DNA from: Phycisphaerales bacterium
GTDB lineage: Bacteria; Planctomycetota; Phycisphaerae; UBA1845
DNA: 13,981 nt
NCBI GenBank assembly: GCA_030612785.1
Contig: JAUWNF010000028.1
Location: 1-13,981 of the forward strand
Direction of reading: 5' to 3'
The notes under the pieces are model-generated. The model made no database searches. It saw nothing but the letters and a program-made list of their open reading frames with translations, and had not been told where the DNA came from. Position numbers and translations under genes: made by a program. Positions 1 to 7,413 of this stretch are shown piece after piece. Each line of letters opens with the position of its first letter. Within the stretch, counting starts at the first letter, position 1.

Positions 1-421
1 TCTCGTGCCGATCGATGTTAAAGTCATACCCCCGTGTGGTCCACAGGGCCTGCTCAGCGAACCCTCCCCGGGCCCACCGCTGCAACGGCTCTGTCCAGAG
101 CTGATGATGAGTGCGCCAGTAGTCGCGCAGCCATGCCTTACCATGATACCCCACATGCTGCTTGAAGGCATTGAGAATCCGTGAAATCGGAATAGGCTCG
201 TCGGAGCTACGGGCGTGGGGATACAGCAGGACATGTACGTGCTCCGGCATAACCACGTATCCGACCAGGCACACCTCGAACTTGCGCTGCAACAAGCGCA
301 ACCCGTTGACAACAATCCGTTTCATGTCCTCCAGGTGAAAGAACCCCAGACGTTGATAGCATGAGATCGTCCAAAAGTGGCTATGGCCGGGTTCGTCGTA
401 ACGGCGTAGGTGCGATGGCAT
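1..421 (-). CDS. REP-associated tyrosine transposase (RAYT, Y1/HUH family), 3' end cut by window
   Basis: This is a single-strand DNA transposase-like protein of the IS200/RAYT group, which recognises REP hairpins and nicks DNA through a tyrosine. The visible 140 codons start at an ATG (421-419) that follows an in-frame TAA two codons upstream. The N-terminus reads MPSHLRRYDEPGHSHFWT, as in RAYTs. The HUH metal-binding motif is PEHVHVLL (residues 59-66, His61 and His63). The tract LWTTRGYDFN (126-135) carries the likely nucleophile Tyr132 in the usual YDFN context. The reading frame is open to the window edge, and the C-terminal helix lies outside. No good ribosome binding site is visible; the nearest GGGGAA is about 22 bases from the ATG. 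Two REP-like hairpins lie just upstream, as expected for a RAYT and its targets. I did not search for flanking transposon ends, which would lie partly outside the window. Confidence 0.85.
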   Translation of the reverse strand, partial: MPSHLRRYDEPGHSHFWTISCYQRLGFFHLEDMKRIVVNGLRLLQRKFEVCLVGYVVMPEHVHVLLYPHARSSDEPIPISRILNAFKQHVGYHGKAWLRDYWRTHHQLWTEPLQRWARGGFAEQALWTTRGYDFNIDRHE

Positions 422-445
422 GGCTTATTGTAGTGATTCAAGTTC

Positions 446-475
446 CCCACCGCTAAAGCGATGGGCCACCCGTCG
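446..475. repeat. REP-like palindrome 1, between the RAYT gene and glgB
   Basis: CCCACCGC (446-453), loop TAAA (454-457) and GCGATGGG (458-465) form an 8-bp stem with one mismatch. The tail CCACCCGTCG follows (466-475). The same hairpin plus tail recurs in direct orientation at 485-514. Short hairpins with a conserved tail beside a RAYT gene are the usual form of a REP family, and this copy lies only 24 bases from the RAYT start codon. Confidence 0.75.
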
Positions 476-484
476 TCTTTAACT

Positions 485-529
485 CCCACCGCTAAAGCGC
501 TGGGGCACCCGTCGATGGGGCACCCGTCG
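485..529. repeat. REP-like palindrome 2 plus a 15-bp tandem duplication, overlapping the 3' end of glgB
   Basis: CCCACCGC (485-492), loop TAAA (493-496) and GCGCTGGG (497-504) repeat the first hairpin with a different single mismatch. The 15-mer CTGGGGCACCCGTCG (500-514) is followed directly by ATGGGGCACCCGTCG (515-529), a tandem copy with one change. On the minus strand this block encodes the final residues of GlgB, and the stop codon TAG (494-492) lies in the hairpin loop and stem edge. Confidence 0.75.
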
Positions 530-2561
530 GTGCCAACACCTGGGCCGTGCGGGCGGGGATGTAGAGCTGGATGCTCTGCTGGCGACCGTAGCACGGCTCC
601 TTCCGCATCGGGTAAACCTGGTCCTCCGGGATGCGCCCGAAGCCGCCGTGCTCCTTCTCGTCCGTGTCGAGCACGACCTGGTAGTCCGCCGGGTCGGGCA
701 CGCCGAAACGGTAATCGGTGTACGAAGCGTCGTGGTGGAAGTTACAGACGAACACCAGCGGCCCGCGGCGGTAGATCAGGATCTTCTGCTCGTCGCTCAT
801 GTGCAAGGGCTCGATGAGCGGATCGGCGATCACGTTGAACCGGCGGTCCAGGTTTTGCATCGCCCGGTCGAAGTTGTTGAGGAACCGATAGCGCAGGTCG
901 GGATGATCGACCAGCGACCACTGCCGCCGGGCGTACTTGTACGAAAAGCCGTTGCCTTCGCGCGGAAAATCGACCCACTCGGGGTGGCCGAACTCATTGC
1001 CTATGAAATTCAAATACCCCTCGCCGCCCAGGGCGAACGAAACCAACCGGATCATCTTGTGCAGGGCGATGCCGCGATCGATGATCGGATTGCGGCTGGT
1101 CTCGCCCATGTGCCAGTACATGTCCGCGTCCATCAGCCAAAAGGCGATGGTCTTGTCGCCTACCAGCGCCTGGTCGTGACTTTCGGCGTAGGCGATGTGC
1201 TTTTCGCCCTGACGGCGGTTGAGCAGCATGCGAAAGATCTCGCCCATGCTCCAGTCCTCGTCGCACCGATCGCGCAGCACCTTGATCCAGTAGTCGGGGA
1301 TGCCCATGGCCAGACGATAGTCGAACCCCAGCCCACCTTCGTCCACCGGGCGGGCCAGCCCGACCATACCCGAGGCATCCTCGGCAATGGTAATCACGTC
1401 CGGGCGAACTTCATGGGCCAGTTGATTGGCCAATTGTAGATAGGTGACGGCCTCCTCGTCGATGTTGTGGATCAGGTAGTCGTCGTAGGAGTGAAACCCA
1501 CCACCCAGTCCGCGGTGCAGGTACATCATCGCGGTGATCCCGTCGAAGCGAAAACCGTCGAAGCGATACTCCTCCATCCAGAAGCGGATATTGCTCAGCA
1601 GGAAGCGCAGCACCTCCATCTTGCCGTAGTCGAAGATGAGCGAATCCCACACGTCGTGCCGCCCCTTTGGGCCGGCGTGGAAATACTGGTACTCGGTTCC
1701 GTCGAACTGGTTGAGTCCGTCGTGGATGTTCTTGACCGAATGGCTATGGATCAGGTCCAGCAGCACACGCAGACCCAAGCCGTGGGCCGTGTCGATCAGG
1801 TGTTTGAGGTTCTCGGGCGTGCCGAAGCGGGACGACGCGGCGTAGAAGTTGCTCACGTGATATCCGAAGGAGCCGTAGTAGGGGTGCTCCATGACGGCCA
1901 TGAGTTGCACGGCGTTGTAGCCGAGGTCGGCGATGCGCGGCAGCACCTTTTCGGTGAACTCGTGGTAGGTCCCGATCTTCTCCTCTTCCTGCGCCATACC
2001 GACGTGGGCTTCGTAGCTGCGTAATCCACCATCGAGGGGTGGAACGGGGTGGTTCCAGCGGAACGGTTCGGGCGGGCACCAGTATTGGCCGGAGAACCCC
2101 TTGGTCTGCTCGTCCTGGACCACGCGACGGATGTAGGCCGGTATGCGGTCCATCGCGCCGTTGGCAGCGACCACGTATACCTTCACGCGACTGCCGTGAA
2201 CCAACTTCGACGCGTACACCTCGTCGGGGAGGAAGATGCTCCAGACGCCGAACTCGTCGCGGGCCAGCAGGTGCGACTCGTGGTTCCAGCCGTTGAAATC
2301 GCCGATCAGATGGAGGGAGTGGGCTTCAGGGGCCCACTCGCGGTAATAGACCCCGGGTTGCCCCTCGCGCTCGCCGCGGTTGAAGCCGAAGTGGTCATGC
2401 CCGTAACTGATCGCCGCCAGCGAGCCGAAGCTGTCGCAGAGGCGGCCTAAGGTCGTGCGGTAGTTGTTGTAACGGTGACGCAAGGCCGGGGCATACGGTT
2501 CCAGCCAGGGATCCAACGCGATCAGGCCCGTCCCGTCGGGAACGGAGGCGTCCGTAGACAT
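492..2561 (-). CDS. glgB: 1,4-alpha-glucan branching enzyme, eukaryote-type (GH13_8)
   Basis: GlgB cuts an alpha-1,4-glucan chain and rejoins it through an alpha-1,6 bond to make glycogen branches in the cytoplasm. The protein has 689 residues. A CBM48-like domain spans about residues 68-150 (REWAPEAHSLHLIGDFNGWN), the GH13 barrel about 200-580, and an all-beta C-terminal domain follows to about 676. Catalytic residues are Asp340 (FRFDGI), Glu394 (TIAEDASG) and Asp463 (AESHDQALVGD). The pattern (EHPYYGSFGYHVSNFYAASS, LGGEGYLNFIGNEFGHPEW) is much closer to animal and fungal branching enzymes than to the E. coli type. The start is the ATG at 2561, preceded by GAGGAG; an 18-codon upstream extension of the frame looks non-coding. 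The last 13 residues (APTGAPSTGAPAL) are encoded by a REP element and are probably not native. truD lies 81 bases upstream on the same strand, so co-transcription is possible. Confidence 0.96.
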   Translation of the reverse strand: MSTDASVPDGTGLIALDPWLEPYAPALRHRYNNYRTTLGRLCDSFGSLAAISYGHDHFGFNRGEREGQPGVYYREWAPEAHSLHLIGDFNGWNHESHLLARDEFGVWSIFLPDEVYASKLVHGSRVKVYVVAANGAMDRIPAYIRRVVQDEQTKGFSGQYWCPPEPFRWNHPVPPLDGGLRSYEAHVGMAQEEEKIGTYHEFTEKVLPRIADLGYNAVQLMAVMEHPYYGSFGYHVSNFYAASSRFGTPENLKHLIDTAHGLGLRVLLDLIHSHSVKNIHDGLNQFDGTEYQYFHAGPKGRHDVWDSLIFDYGKMEVLRFLLSNIRFWMEEYRFDGFRFDGITAMMYLHRGLGGGFHSYDDYLIHNIDEEAVTYLQLANQLAHEVRPDVITIAEDASGMVGLARPVDEGGLGFDYRLAMGIPDYWIKVLRDRCDEDWSMGEIFRMLLNRRQGEKHIAYAESHDQALVGDKTIAFWLMDADMYWHMGETSRNPIIDRGIALHKMIRLVSFALGGEGYLNFIGNEFGHPEWVDFPREGNGFSYKYARRQWSLVDHPDLRYRFLNNFDRAMQNLDRRFNVIADPLIEPLHMSDEQKILIYRRGPLVFVCNFHHDASYTDYRFGVPDPADYQVVLDTDEKEHGGFGRIPEDQVYPMRKEPCYGRQQSIQLYIPARTAQVLAPTGAPSTGAPAL

Positions 2562-2642
2562 AGTTGCTCCTCTTCGGGAGACACCGCTCCGCGAACAAGT
2601 CGCCGGGGTTCCCAAGAGTGTATTCTACCGGCGCGCCCGCCG

Positions 2643-3935
2643 TTAGGCGACCGCCGCGGAGCCGCGGGCTTCAAACGGAGCGTTCTTGCAGATTTCTCGG
2701 GTCACGCAGGTGGCGTAAGCGCCCGGCGGAAGGGTGAAGGACGCACGTAGGTAGGGACCGTGGTCGTCCCGGCCGTCAGCCAACGCCGGTTCACCGAGTG
2801 GCACGCGCAGCGGGCGGCGGGCGCCGTCCAATTTGATGCCGCCCGGGCGGCGGCACAGGGTGCGGTCCAGGCCGGCGTCGGCCAATACGTCGGCCTCGAG
2901 TCGGCCTGGGTGTTCGGTCGCCTCGGTCATCCGTGCACCGAACAGTGGACCGGTAGGGGAAATCTCGAACGTGTTGCAGCGCGGCTGCTCCGCGACGACG
3001 TCCTCCACCCGGAAGCACGCGCCGTTGACGTGTTTCCAGGCCAAGTCCCCTTGCTGCAACCGATCGATACCTTGGATACGGGCCGCCGTAACAGCATTGA
3101 AAAGCCTGCTTTGCTCCGCGGAGAGATAGAGTCTGCGTAGAGTATGGCTCACCGCCGACCAGGCCCGCCGGGTGTCCCCATTCGATTTGACCAGCGTGCG
3201 ACCCACCCGGATCTGCTCGCGGAACGCCTTAGGCCAGGCGTTGGTGGCCTCCGCGTACCGGCCTTGCTCGAACAGCTCGCGGGCCTGGAGAACGTCGTCG
3301 CGGTCGAATGGGCCCGGTCGACCGAGCAGCACCCGGATCGCCTCGTTATAGTCCCCTTTTAAGACCGCACGTCCTATCTCGGCGTTGTCGCCGCGTGCGC
3401 CGAAGCGCTGCGGACCGAAGTAGTTGGGCACGCCACGATCTCGCAGCACGTCAAACACCTCCACGGCGCGAGCCATAGCGTCCGCAGCTACGTCGCGAAT
3501 CTTCAACTCGAAGCGGTTGCCCCGGAGGTGCCCGAGCTTGAGCTTGTTGCGGTGCCGGTTGACCCAGACGACCTTCATCCGCGGAAGATCAAGAGCTTCG
3601 ACCTGCCGGGGGTCGACGTGTTCGATGCTCAGGGTCTGTCGAGTGACTGCCCGGGCATCCTTCAGTCCGGCGTACCCGAGGTCGCGCGCCCTTTTGCCCA
3701 AGGCCTTGGCGATGAGATCAATGGCCGCCAGCGTGGTGAGGCCGCGTTTCTCGATGCGGAAGTAGGTGTGCGTGCCCTCGCCCGAGGGCTCATACAGCGG
3801 AAGCTCCTCAACGACAAAATCGTCCGCCTCACGTTTGATACCACCGCCGACGCCGGGCAGATCGGCAGTCAGATAGGGAAGGCCAAGTTGGTCCACCGCT
3901 TTGTTTGAGTCCACGATTCGAGAGTCTACGGGCAT
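2643..3935 (-). CDS. truD: tRNA pseudouridine(13) synthase TruD
   Basis: TruD converts uridine to pseudouridine, chiefly at position 13 of tRNA-Glu in E. coli. The 430-residue protein has the family signatures in order: READDFVVEE (35-44), YAGLKDARAVTRQT (88-101) with catalytic Asp93, NYFGPQRFGARGDN (171-184), the TRUD insertion domain (about 185-340) ending in FEISPTGPLFG (323-333), and a C-terminal PPGAYATCVTREI (403-415). It is longer than the roughly 350 residues of the E. coli enzyme, the difference lying mainly in the insertion domain and the N-terminus. The start chosen is ATG 3935, because the family motif block begins about 30 residues later. The frame stays open 67 codons further upstream but crosses the eno promoter region and shows no conserved sequence. 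The Shine-Dalgarno is weak (GGAAAG about 9-14 bases upstream). It is divergent from eno and lies upstream of glgB. Confidence 0.94.
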   Translation of the reverse strand: MPVDSRIVDSNKAVDQLGLPYLTADLPGVGGGIKREADDFVVEELPLYEPSGEGTHTYFRIEKRGLTTLAAIDLIAKALGKRARDLGYAGLKDARAVTRQTLSIEHVDPRQVEALDLPRMKVVWVNRHRNKLKLGHLRGNRFELKIRDVAADAMARAVEVFDVLRDRGVPNYFGPQRFGARGDNAEIGRAVLKGDYNEAIRVLLGRPGPFDRDDVLQARELFEQGRYAEATNAWPKAFREQIRVGRTLVKSNGDTRRAWSAVSHTLRRLYLSAEQSRLFNAVTAARIQGIDRLQQGDLAWKHVNGACFRVEDVVAEQPRCNTFEISPTGPLFGARMTEATEHPGRLEADVLADAGLDRTLCRRPGGIKLDGARRPLRVPLGEPALADGRDDHGPYLRASFTLPPGAYATCVTREICKNAPFEARGSAAVA

Positions 3936-4005
3936 GACGGAAGGCTTTCCAGGCGGTCTGTTGACTTGGCATGTGCCGGCGTGCCGCGGGCGGCTCGGGG
4001 GCAAC

Positions 4006-4033
4006 TTGACCCTGGCATCGCTCGATCTATAGT
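4006..4033 (+). promoter_or_regulatory. Putative sigma70-type promoter of eno
   Basis: TTGACC (4006-4011) and TATAGT (4028-4033) are separated by 16 bases, each one mismatch or so from consensus. Transcription would begin near 4040, giving a leader of about 75 bases before the eno ATG at 4116. A strong ribosome binding site, AGGAGA (4105-4110), stands 5 bases before that ATG. The box lies in the 180-base gap between divergent truD and eno. Confidence 0.6.
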
Positions 4034-4115
4034 GCCCCTGGAAACCACGCTGGAGCGAAGGGGCGTCTTTGGCCGATGAGGAAGTCAACAGGCTTACAAC
4101 GCTCAGGAGACAGCC

Positions 4116-5405
4116 ATGCCCACGACCATTGTACAAGTAGAAGCCATTGAAATCCTGGACTCACGCGGCAACCCGACGTTGTCGGCCACGGTGTTGCTGG
4201 AAGACGGCAGCGTCGGCGAAGCAGCGGTTCCCTCGGGAGCTTCCACGGGAGAGCACGAGGCCGTCGAGCTTCGCGACGGTGACGCCCAGCGCTACGGGGG
4301 CAAGGGTGTGCTGAAAGCCGTCGAAAACGTCAACGATGAGCTGGCGGAGGCGGTCCTCGGGCTCGACGCACGCGATCAGGAGTTGATCGACGCGACCATG
4401 ATCGAGCTGGACGGTACGCCCAACAAGGGGCGGCTGGGGGCCAACGCGATCCTGGCGGTGTCGATGGCCACCGCCAAGGCCGCGGCGACCTCCACGGACC
4501 TCCCGCTGTTCCGCTATCTGGGCGGCGCCTCCGCCCACGTGCTGCCGGTTCCGATGATGAACATCCTCAACGGCGGCAGCCACGCGGACAATAACGTCGA
4601 CTTCCAGGAGTTCATGATCCAGCCGTGGGGAGCCCGGAGCTTCTCCGAGGCGCTGCGCATGGGTGCCGAGGTGTTCCACACGCTTAAGAAGGTGCTGGCC
4701 AAGAAGGGCTACAGCACCGCCGTGGGTGACGAGGGCGGCTTCGCCCCCAACCTCAAGAGCAACGACGAGGCCCTGGAGGTCATCGCCGAAGCGGTCAAGG
4801 GTGCCGGGTACGAACTGGGCAAGGACATCTTCATCGCCCTCGATCCGGCGACCTCGGAGATGTACGACAAAGACAAGAGCGCGTATCGCTTTTTCAAGTC
4901 GGCACCGGACAAGGTGGTGCCGGCGTCCGAGTTGATCGACGTGTGGGTCGGCTGGTGCGAGAAGTACCCGATCCGCAGCCTCGAAGACGGACTGGCGGAG
5001 GACGACTGGGACAACTGGGCGAAGCTTACCGCCCAACTGGGCGACCGTGTACAGTTGGTTGGTGACGACCTGTTCGTGACCAACACCGAGCGCCTCAGCC
5101 GCGGCATCAAGGAGAAGTCCGCCAACTCGATTCTGATCAAGCTTAACCAGATCGGTACGCTGACCGAGACCTTGGCCGCGATCGATCTGGCGAAGCGTGC
5201 GGGGTGGACTTCGGTGATTTCGCACCGCAGCGGCGAGACGGAGGACACCATCATTGCCGACGTCGCGGTGGCCACCAACGCCGGGCAGATCAAGACCGGG
5301 AGCCTGTGCCGCTCCGACCGCATCGCCAAGTACAACCGCCTGCTCAAGATCGAGGATTACCTCGGCGAAGCCGCCGTGTACGGTGGGAAGTTCTGGAACA
5401 AATGA
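4116..5405 (+). CDS. eno: Enolase (phosphopyruvate hydratase)
   Basis: Enolase interconverts 2-phosphoglycerate and phosphoenolpyruvate in glycolysis and gluconeogenesis. The 429-residue length is normal for the family. Visible signatures are SGASTGEHEAVELRDGD (40-56), GDEGGFAPNL (204-213, Glu206), the Mg2+ ligands Asp243 (ALDPATSE), Glu290 (SLEDGLAEDDW) and Asp317 (VGDDLFVTN), catalytic Lys342 (ILIKLNQIGT) and SHRSGETEDT (369-378). All catalytic positions are intact. The start is set by AGGAGA five bases upstream. The stop codon overlaps the start of the next gene (ATGA), so the FtsB-like gene is translationally coupled, a linkage common in bacteria. In this window eno works on the same metabolite, PEP, as pckA. 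Confidence 0.98.
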   Translation: MPTTIVQVEAIEILDSRGNPTLSATVLLEDGSVGEAAVPSGASTGEHEAVELRDGDAQRYGGKGVLKAVENVNDELAEAVLGLDARDQELIDATMIELDGTPNKGRLGANAILAVSMATAKAAATSTDLPLFRYLGGASAHVLPVPMMNILNGGSHADNNVDFQEFMIQPWGARSFSEALRMGAEVFHTLKKVLAKKGYSTAVGDEGGFAPNLKSNDEALEVIAEAVKGAGYELGKDIFIALDPATSEMYDKDKSAYRFFKSAPDKVVPASELIDVWVGWCEKYPIRSLEDGLAEDDWDNWAKLTAQLGDRVQLVGDDLFVTNTERLSRGIKEKSANSILIKLNQIGTLTETLAAIDLAKRAGWTSVISHRSGETEDTIIADVAVATNAGQIKTGSLCRSDRIAKYNRLLKIEDYLGEAAVYGGKFWNK

Positions 5406-5953
5406 CCGACCGCGCGCCGAACGCTTCGGGTGCAGAACGAGATGCTCCGCCGTCCAACGGCGGAGGCGCCATGTTCTGGGTCCTGGTAGCGATGGCCGTG
5501 GTGGTGTTTGCGCCGTGCGTCCTGTTGCCGGTGTGGCGCGATTACCAAGCCCTGCAATACACCGAGCAAGTCGAGCGCGTCGAACTCGAACGGGCGCGTG
5601 CCGAACTCGAGCGGCAGAAACGACACCTTACGGCGTTGCAGAGTGATCCGGCAACCATCGCGCGCGTCGCCCGGCGCGAGCTGCGTTACCGTAACCCTAA
5701 GGAGCTTGCGATTCCGGTGAGGGTTGCGGTGGACGAGCCCGTCGGGCCGGCCCCCGTCGAGTTGACGCCGGTGGAGCCTCCCGAGGTCATCGCGTCCATT
5801 GTCGACCGGCTGCCGGACACGGACTACGACCGACTCTTCTGCCCCGGACCACCCCGCACTATCCTGATGTGCCTGGCCGGCGGCCTGGTGCTCAGCGCGC
5901 TGGTGCTCTATTCACCCCGCCGAACCCATCAAGGCCTGAGTGCCGGGGATTGA
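5402..5953 (+). CDS. FtsB/DivIC-like septum formation initiator family protein
   Basis: This 183-residue membrane protein has the FtsB/DivIC plan: a short cytoplasmic N-terminus, a membrane segment (about 24-44, MFWVLVAMAVVVFAPCVLL), then a coiled coil (about 47-80, rich in E, R, Q and L). A conserved tail, SDPATIARVARRELRYRNPK (81-100), matches the typical 'DPE.IE.iAR..L...kPgE' pattern. FtsB-like proteins link the division machinery in the periplasm. The start ATG (5402) overlaps the eno stop in ATGA, and eno-ftsB/divIC linkage is common. Two points are odd. A Pro-rich linker (105-128) leads to a second hydrophobic segment (about 153-170, TILMCLAGGLVLSALVLY), which canonical FtsB lacks. The family is also curious in a planctomycete-like genome, as many of these lack FtsZ. 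Function is therefore family-level only. Confidence 0.75.
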   Translation: MTDRAPNASGAERDAPPSNGGGAMFWVLVAMAVVVFAPCVLLPVWRDYQALQYTEQVERVELERARAELERQKRHLTALQSDPATIARVARRELRYRNPKELAIPVRVAVDEPVGPAPVELTPVEPPEVIASIVDRLPDTDYDRLFCPGPPRTILMCLAGGLVLSALVLYSPRRTHQGLSAGD

Positions 5954-6057
5954 GGACCGAGTTGCTCGCTGCACCCTCCGGCGGTAGGATGTAGGTTGTG
6001 CTGCAGCGATATATGCTCGCCAGTAGCGTGCAGATAGCCCACCCGGGGAGGCCGTTG

Positions 6058-7413
6058 ATGCCCATATCAACCCTGCAATTCTCAAATCTCGGCCCGTTCG
6101 ATAGGGTCGTGGAGTTCGAATTCGACACCCGAGTCAACGTTTTCGTCGGCCCGAACAACTGTGGAAAATCGCCGGCACTCTTTGCCCTCGCCGACGTGGG
6201 CGTGCCTGGATTTGGACTTCCCCCAAAGCTACTCCGAGCCAAGCACTCAGAGTTCTTGGTACGTGTCTCGGCAAGCCCGCGTGGGGAAAGGTCCAGTCTG
6301 AAGGGAAGGCTCCCGATTACGGTAAAAAGTGCAGAGCCGGGGTACAAGCGCTGGTACTCGTTTCACCAGGGCTTGGGCTACACCACCTTCGTTCCTGCAC
6401 TGCGATGGAATACAGACTTCCGATCCGAAGGGCCGATTCGCAAAAAACGGCGCGAGAGTGGCGGTGACAGGTTTGTCGTTGGGCATGAGGAAACTCACCG
6501 ACACTTTCTGGAGAGGATCGCGCAAGAGAACTACCCGTCACTGGTCCGCGACGCCACGGTTGTGCAAGAGATGGTCGAACTCGACTACCGGGCCTATCGC
6601 CAGAAGAAGCCTGCCATGCGGCGCATCATCGACCGAATCGCGTCGATTGCCTCGGAGATCACCGAGGGGTTTGCGATCAAGTTCGCGGGCATCGCGGAGG
6701 ATGAACGTGGACTCTATCCCCAGTTTGAAATCCCCGACGGCACGGTGCCCCTGGACGTGCTCAGTCAGGGCACACAATCGCTGATCCAATGGCTCGCGCG
6801 GTTGCTGATCGGCTATGCGAAGCACTATGATTTCCCGTCAAAACTCGGCGACAATCCTGGCGTTCTGATCATCGATGAAATCGACGCCCACCTGCACCCG
6901 TCCTGGCAGCGGCGAATCATTCCGGCGATCACAAAACAGTTCCCCAGCCTGCAAATCTTCTGCTCGACGCACTCGCCGCTAATGCTCGCGGGCCTGAAGG
7001 CCGGGCAGATACACCTGTTTACCCGTGACAAGAAAGGCAGAGTCATCGTCTCGCGCAATGAGACCGACATCATCGGCTGGTCGGCCGACGAAATCGTCAC
7101 CACCTTCCTGGGCGTGGAGAACGCAACCGATCTTCAGACCGAGAAAAGCCTCGGACGTTTGCGGGAATTGCGCGGCAAGAAACGCCTCACGCCCAAGGAT
7201 CGCAAGGAACTTGAATCTTTGCGTGACACGGTCAACCAAAGGCTTCTTGGTGGACCGGCGGTGGAGGAGATCGATCAACTCGCGGAGCGCCTGAACCGCT
7301 CCCTCGCCAAGACCGCCCCGAGGAAGAGCAACAAGAAAGGACGCACCGTCAGGAAGCCCGTTGCCATTCGCACGAAGCGCATCGCTTCTACGTCGGGGAA
7401 GGCGAAGAAGTAA
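6058..7413 (+). CDS. AAA/ABC-type ATPase of a Septu-like defence operon (PtuA-like)
   Basis: This 451-residue SMC/OLD-type ATPase is the probable sensor and regulator of the HNH nuclease encoded next. The N-terminal strand ISTLQFSNLGPF leads to Walker A GPNNCGKS (31-38). A variable middle follows (about 60-230). The ABC signature is LSQGTQSLI (235-243), Walker B is GVLIIDEIDAHLHPSWQ (268-284, Asp273-Glu274), and the switch region is CSTHSPLML (302-310, His305). All ATPase motifs are intact. The C-terminal 34 residues (418-451) hold 14 Lys/Arg and no acidic residue, suggesting nucleic-acid contact. ATG 6058 is preferred over a GTG 60 bases upstream because GGGGAG sits 7 bases before it and the first beta strand starts here. 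The stop shares a base with the next ATG (TAATG). GC is lower than in neighbours, which suggests horizontal acquisition. Other AAA-HNH systems remain possible. Confidence 0.8.
   Translation: MPISTLQFSNLGPFDRVVEFEFDTRVNVFVGPNNCGKSPALFALADVGVPGFGLPPKLLRAKHSEFLVRVSASPRGERSSLKGRLPITVKSAEPGYKRWYSFHQGLGYTTFVPALRWNTDFRSEGPIRKKRRESGGDRFVVGHEETHRHFLERIAQENYPSLVRDATVVQEMVELDYRAYRQKKPAMRRIIDRIASIASEITEGFAIKFAGIAEDERGLYPQFEIPDGTVPLDVLSQGTQSLIQWLARLLIGYAKHYDFPSKLGDNPGVLIIDEIDAHLHPSWQRRIIPAITKQFPSLQIFCSTHSPLMLAGLKAGQIHLFTRDKKGRVIVSRNETDIIGWSADEIVTTFLGVENATDLQTEKSLGRLRELRGKKRLTPKDRKELESLRDTVNQRLLGGPAVEEIDQLAERLNRSLAKTAPRKSNKKGRTVRKPVAIRTKRIASTSGKAKK

Noticed and set aside
648..1439. Plus-strand open frame of 263 codons opposite glgB (and another at 1467-2024)
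   Set aside because: Both lie antisense to conserved GH13 sequence, have no ribosome site of note and show Val/His/Gln-rich mirror composition.
4034..4064. GCCCCT/AGGGGC stem in the eno leader as an attenuator
   Set aside because: The predicted transcription start is near 4040, so the 5' arm would mostly not be transcribed; six base pairs with a 19-base loop is weak.
4161..5225. Long minus-strand open frame (354 codons) inside eno
   Set aside because: It is fully antisense to a conserved enolase. GC-rich codon use creates such frames, and its translation is low-complexity with no family signature.
5204..5401. Longer FtsB-like protein starting inside eno
   Set aside because: The extra 66 codons overlap eno out of frame and are Arg/Gln/Asp-rich shadow sequence; the ATGA overlap start is the usual arrangement.
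5954..6057. Retron RNA or reverse transcriptase in front of the ATPase-HNH pair
   Set aside because: The gap is about 100 bases, no RT frame exists in the window, and no long inverted repeat is visible there. No convincing promoter was found either.
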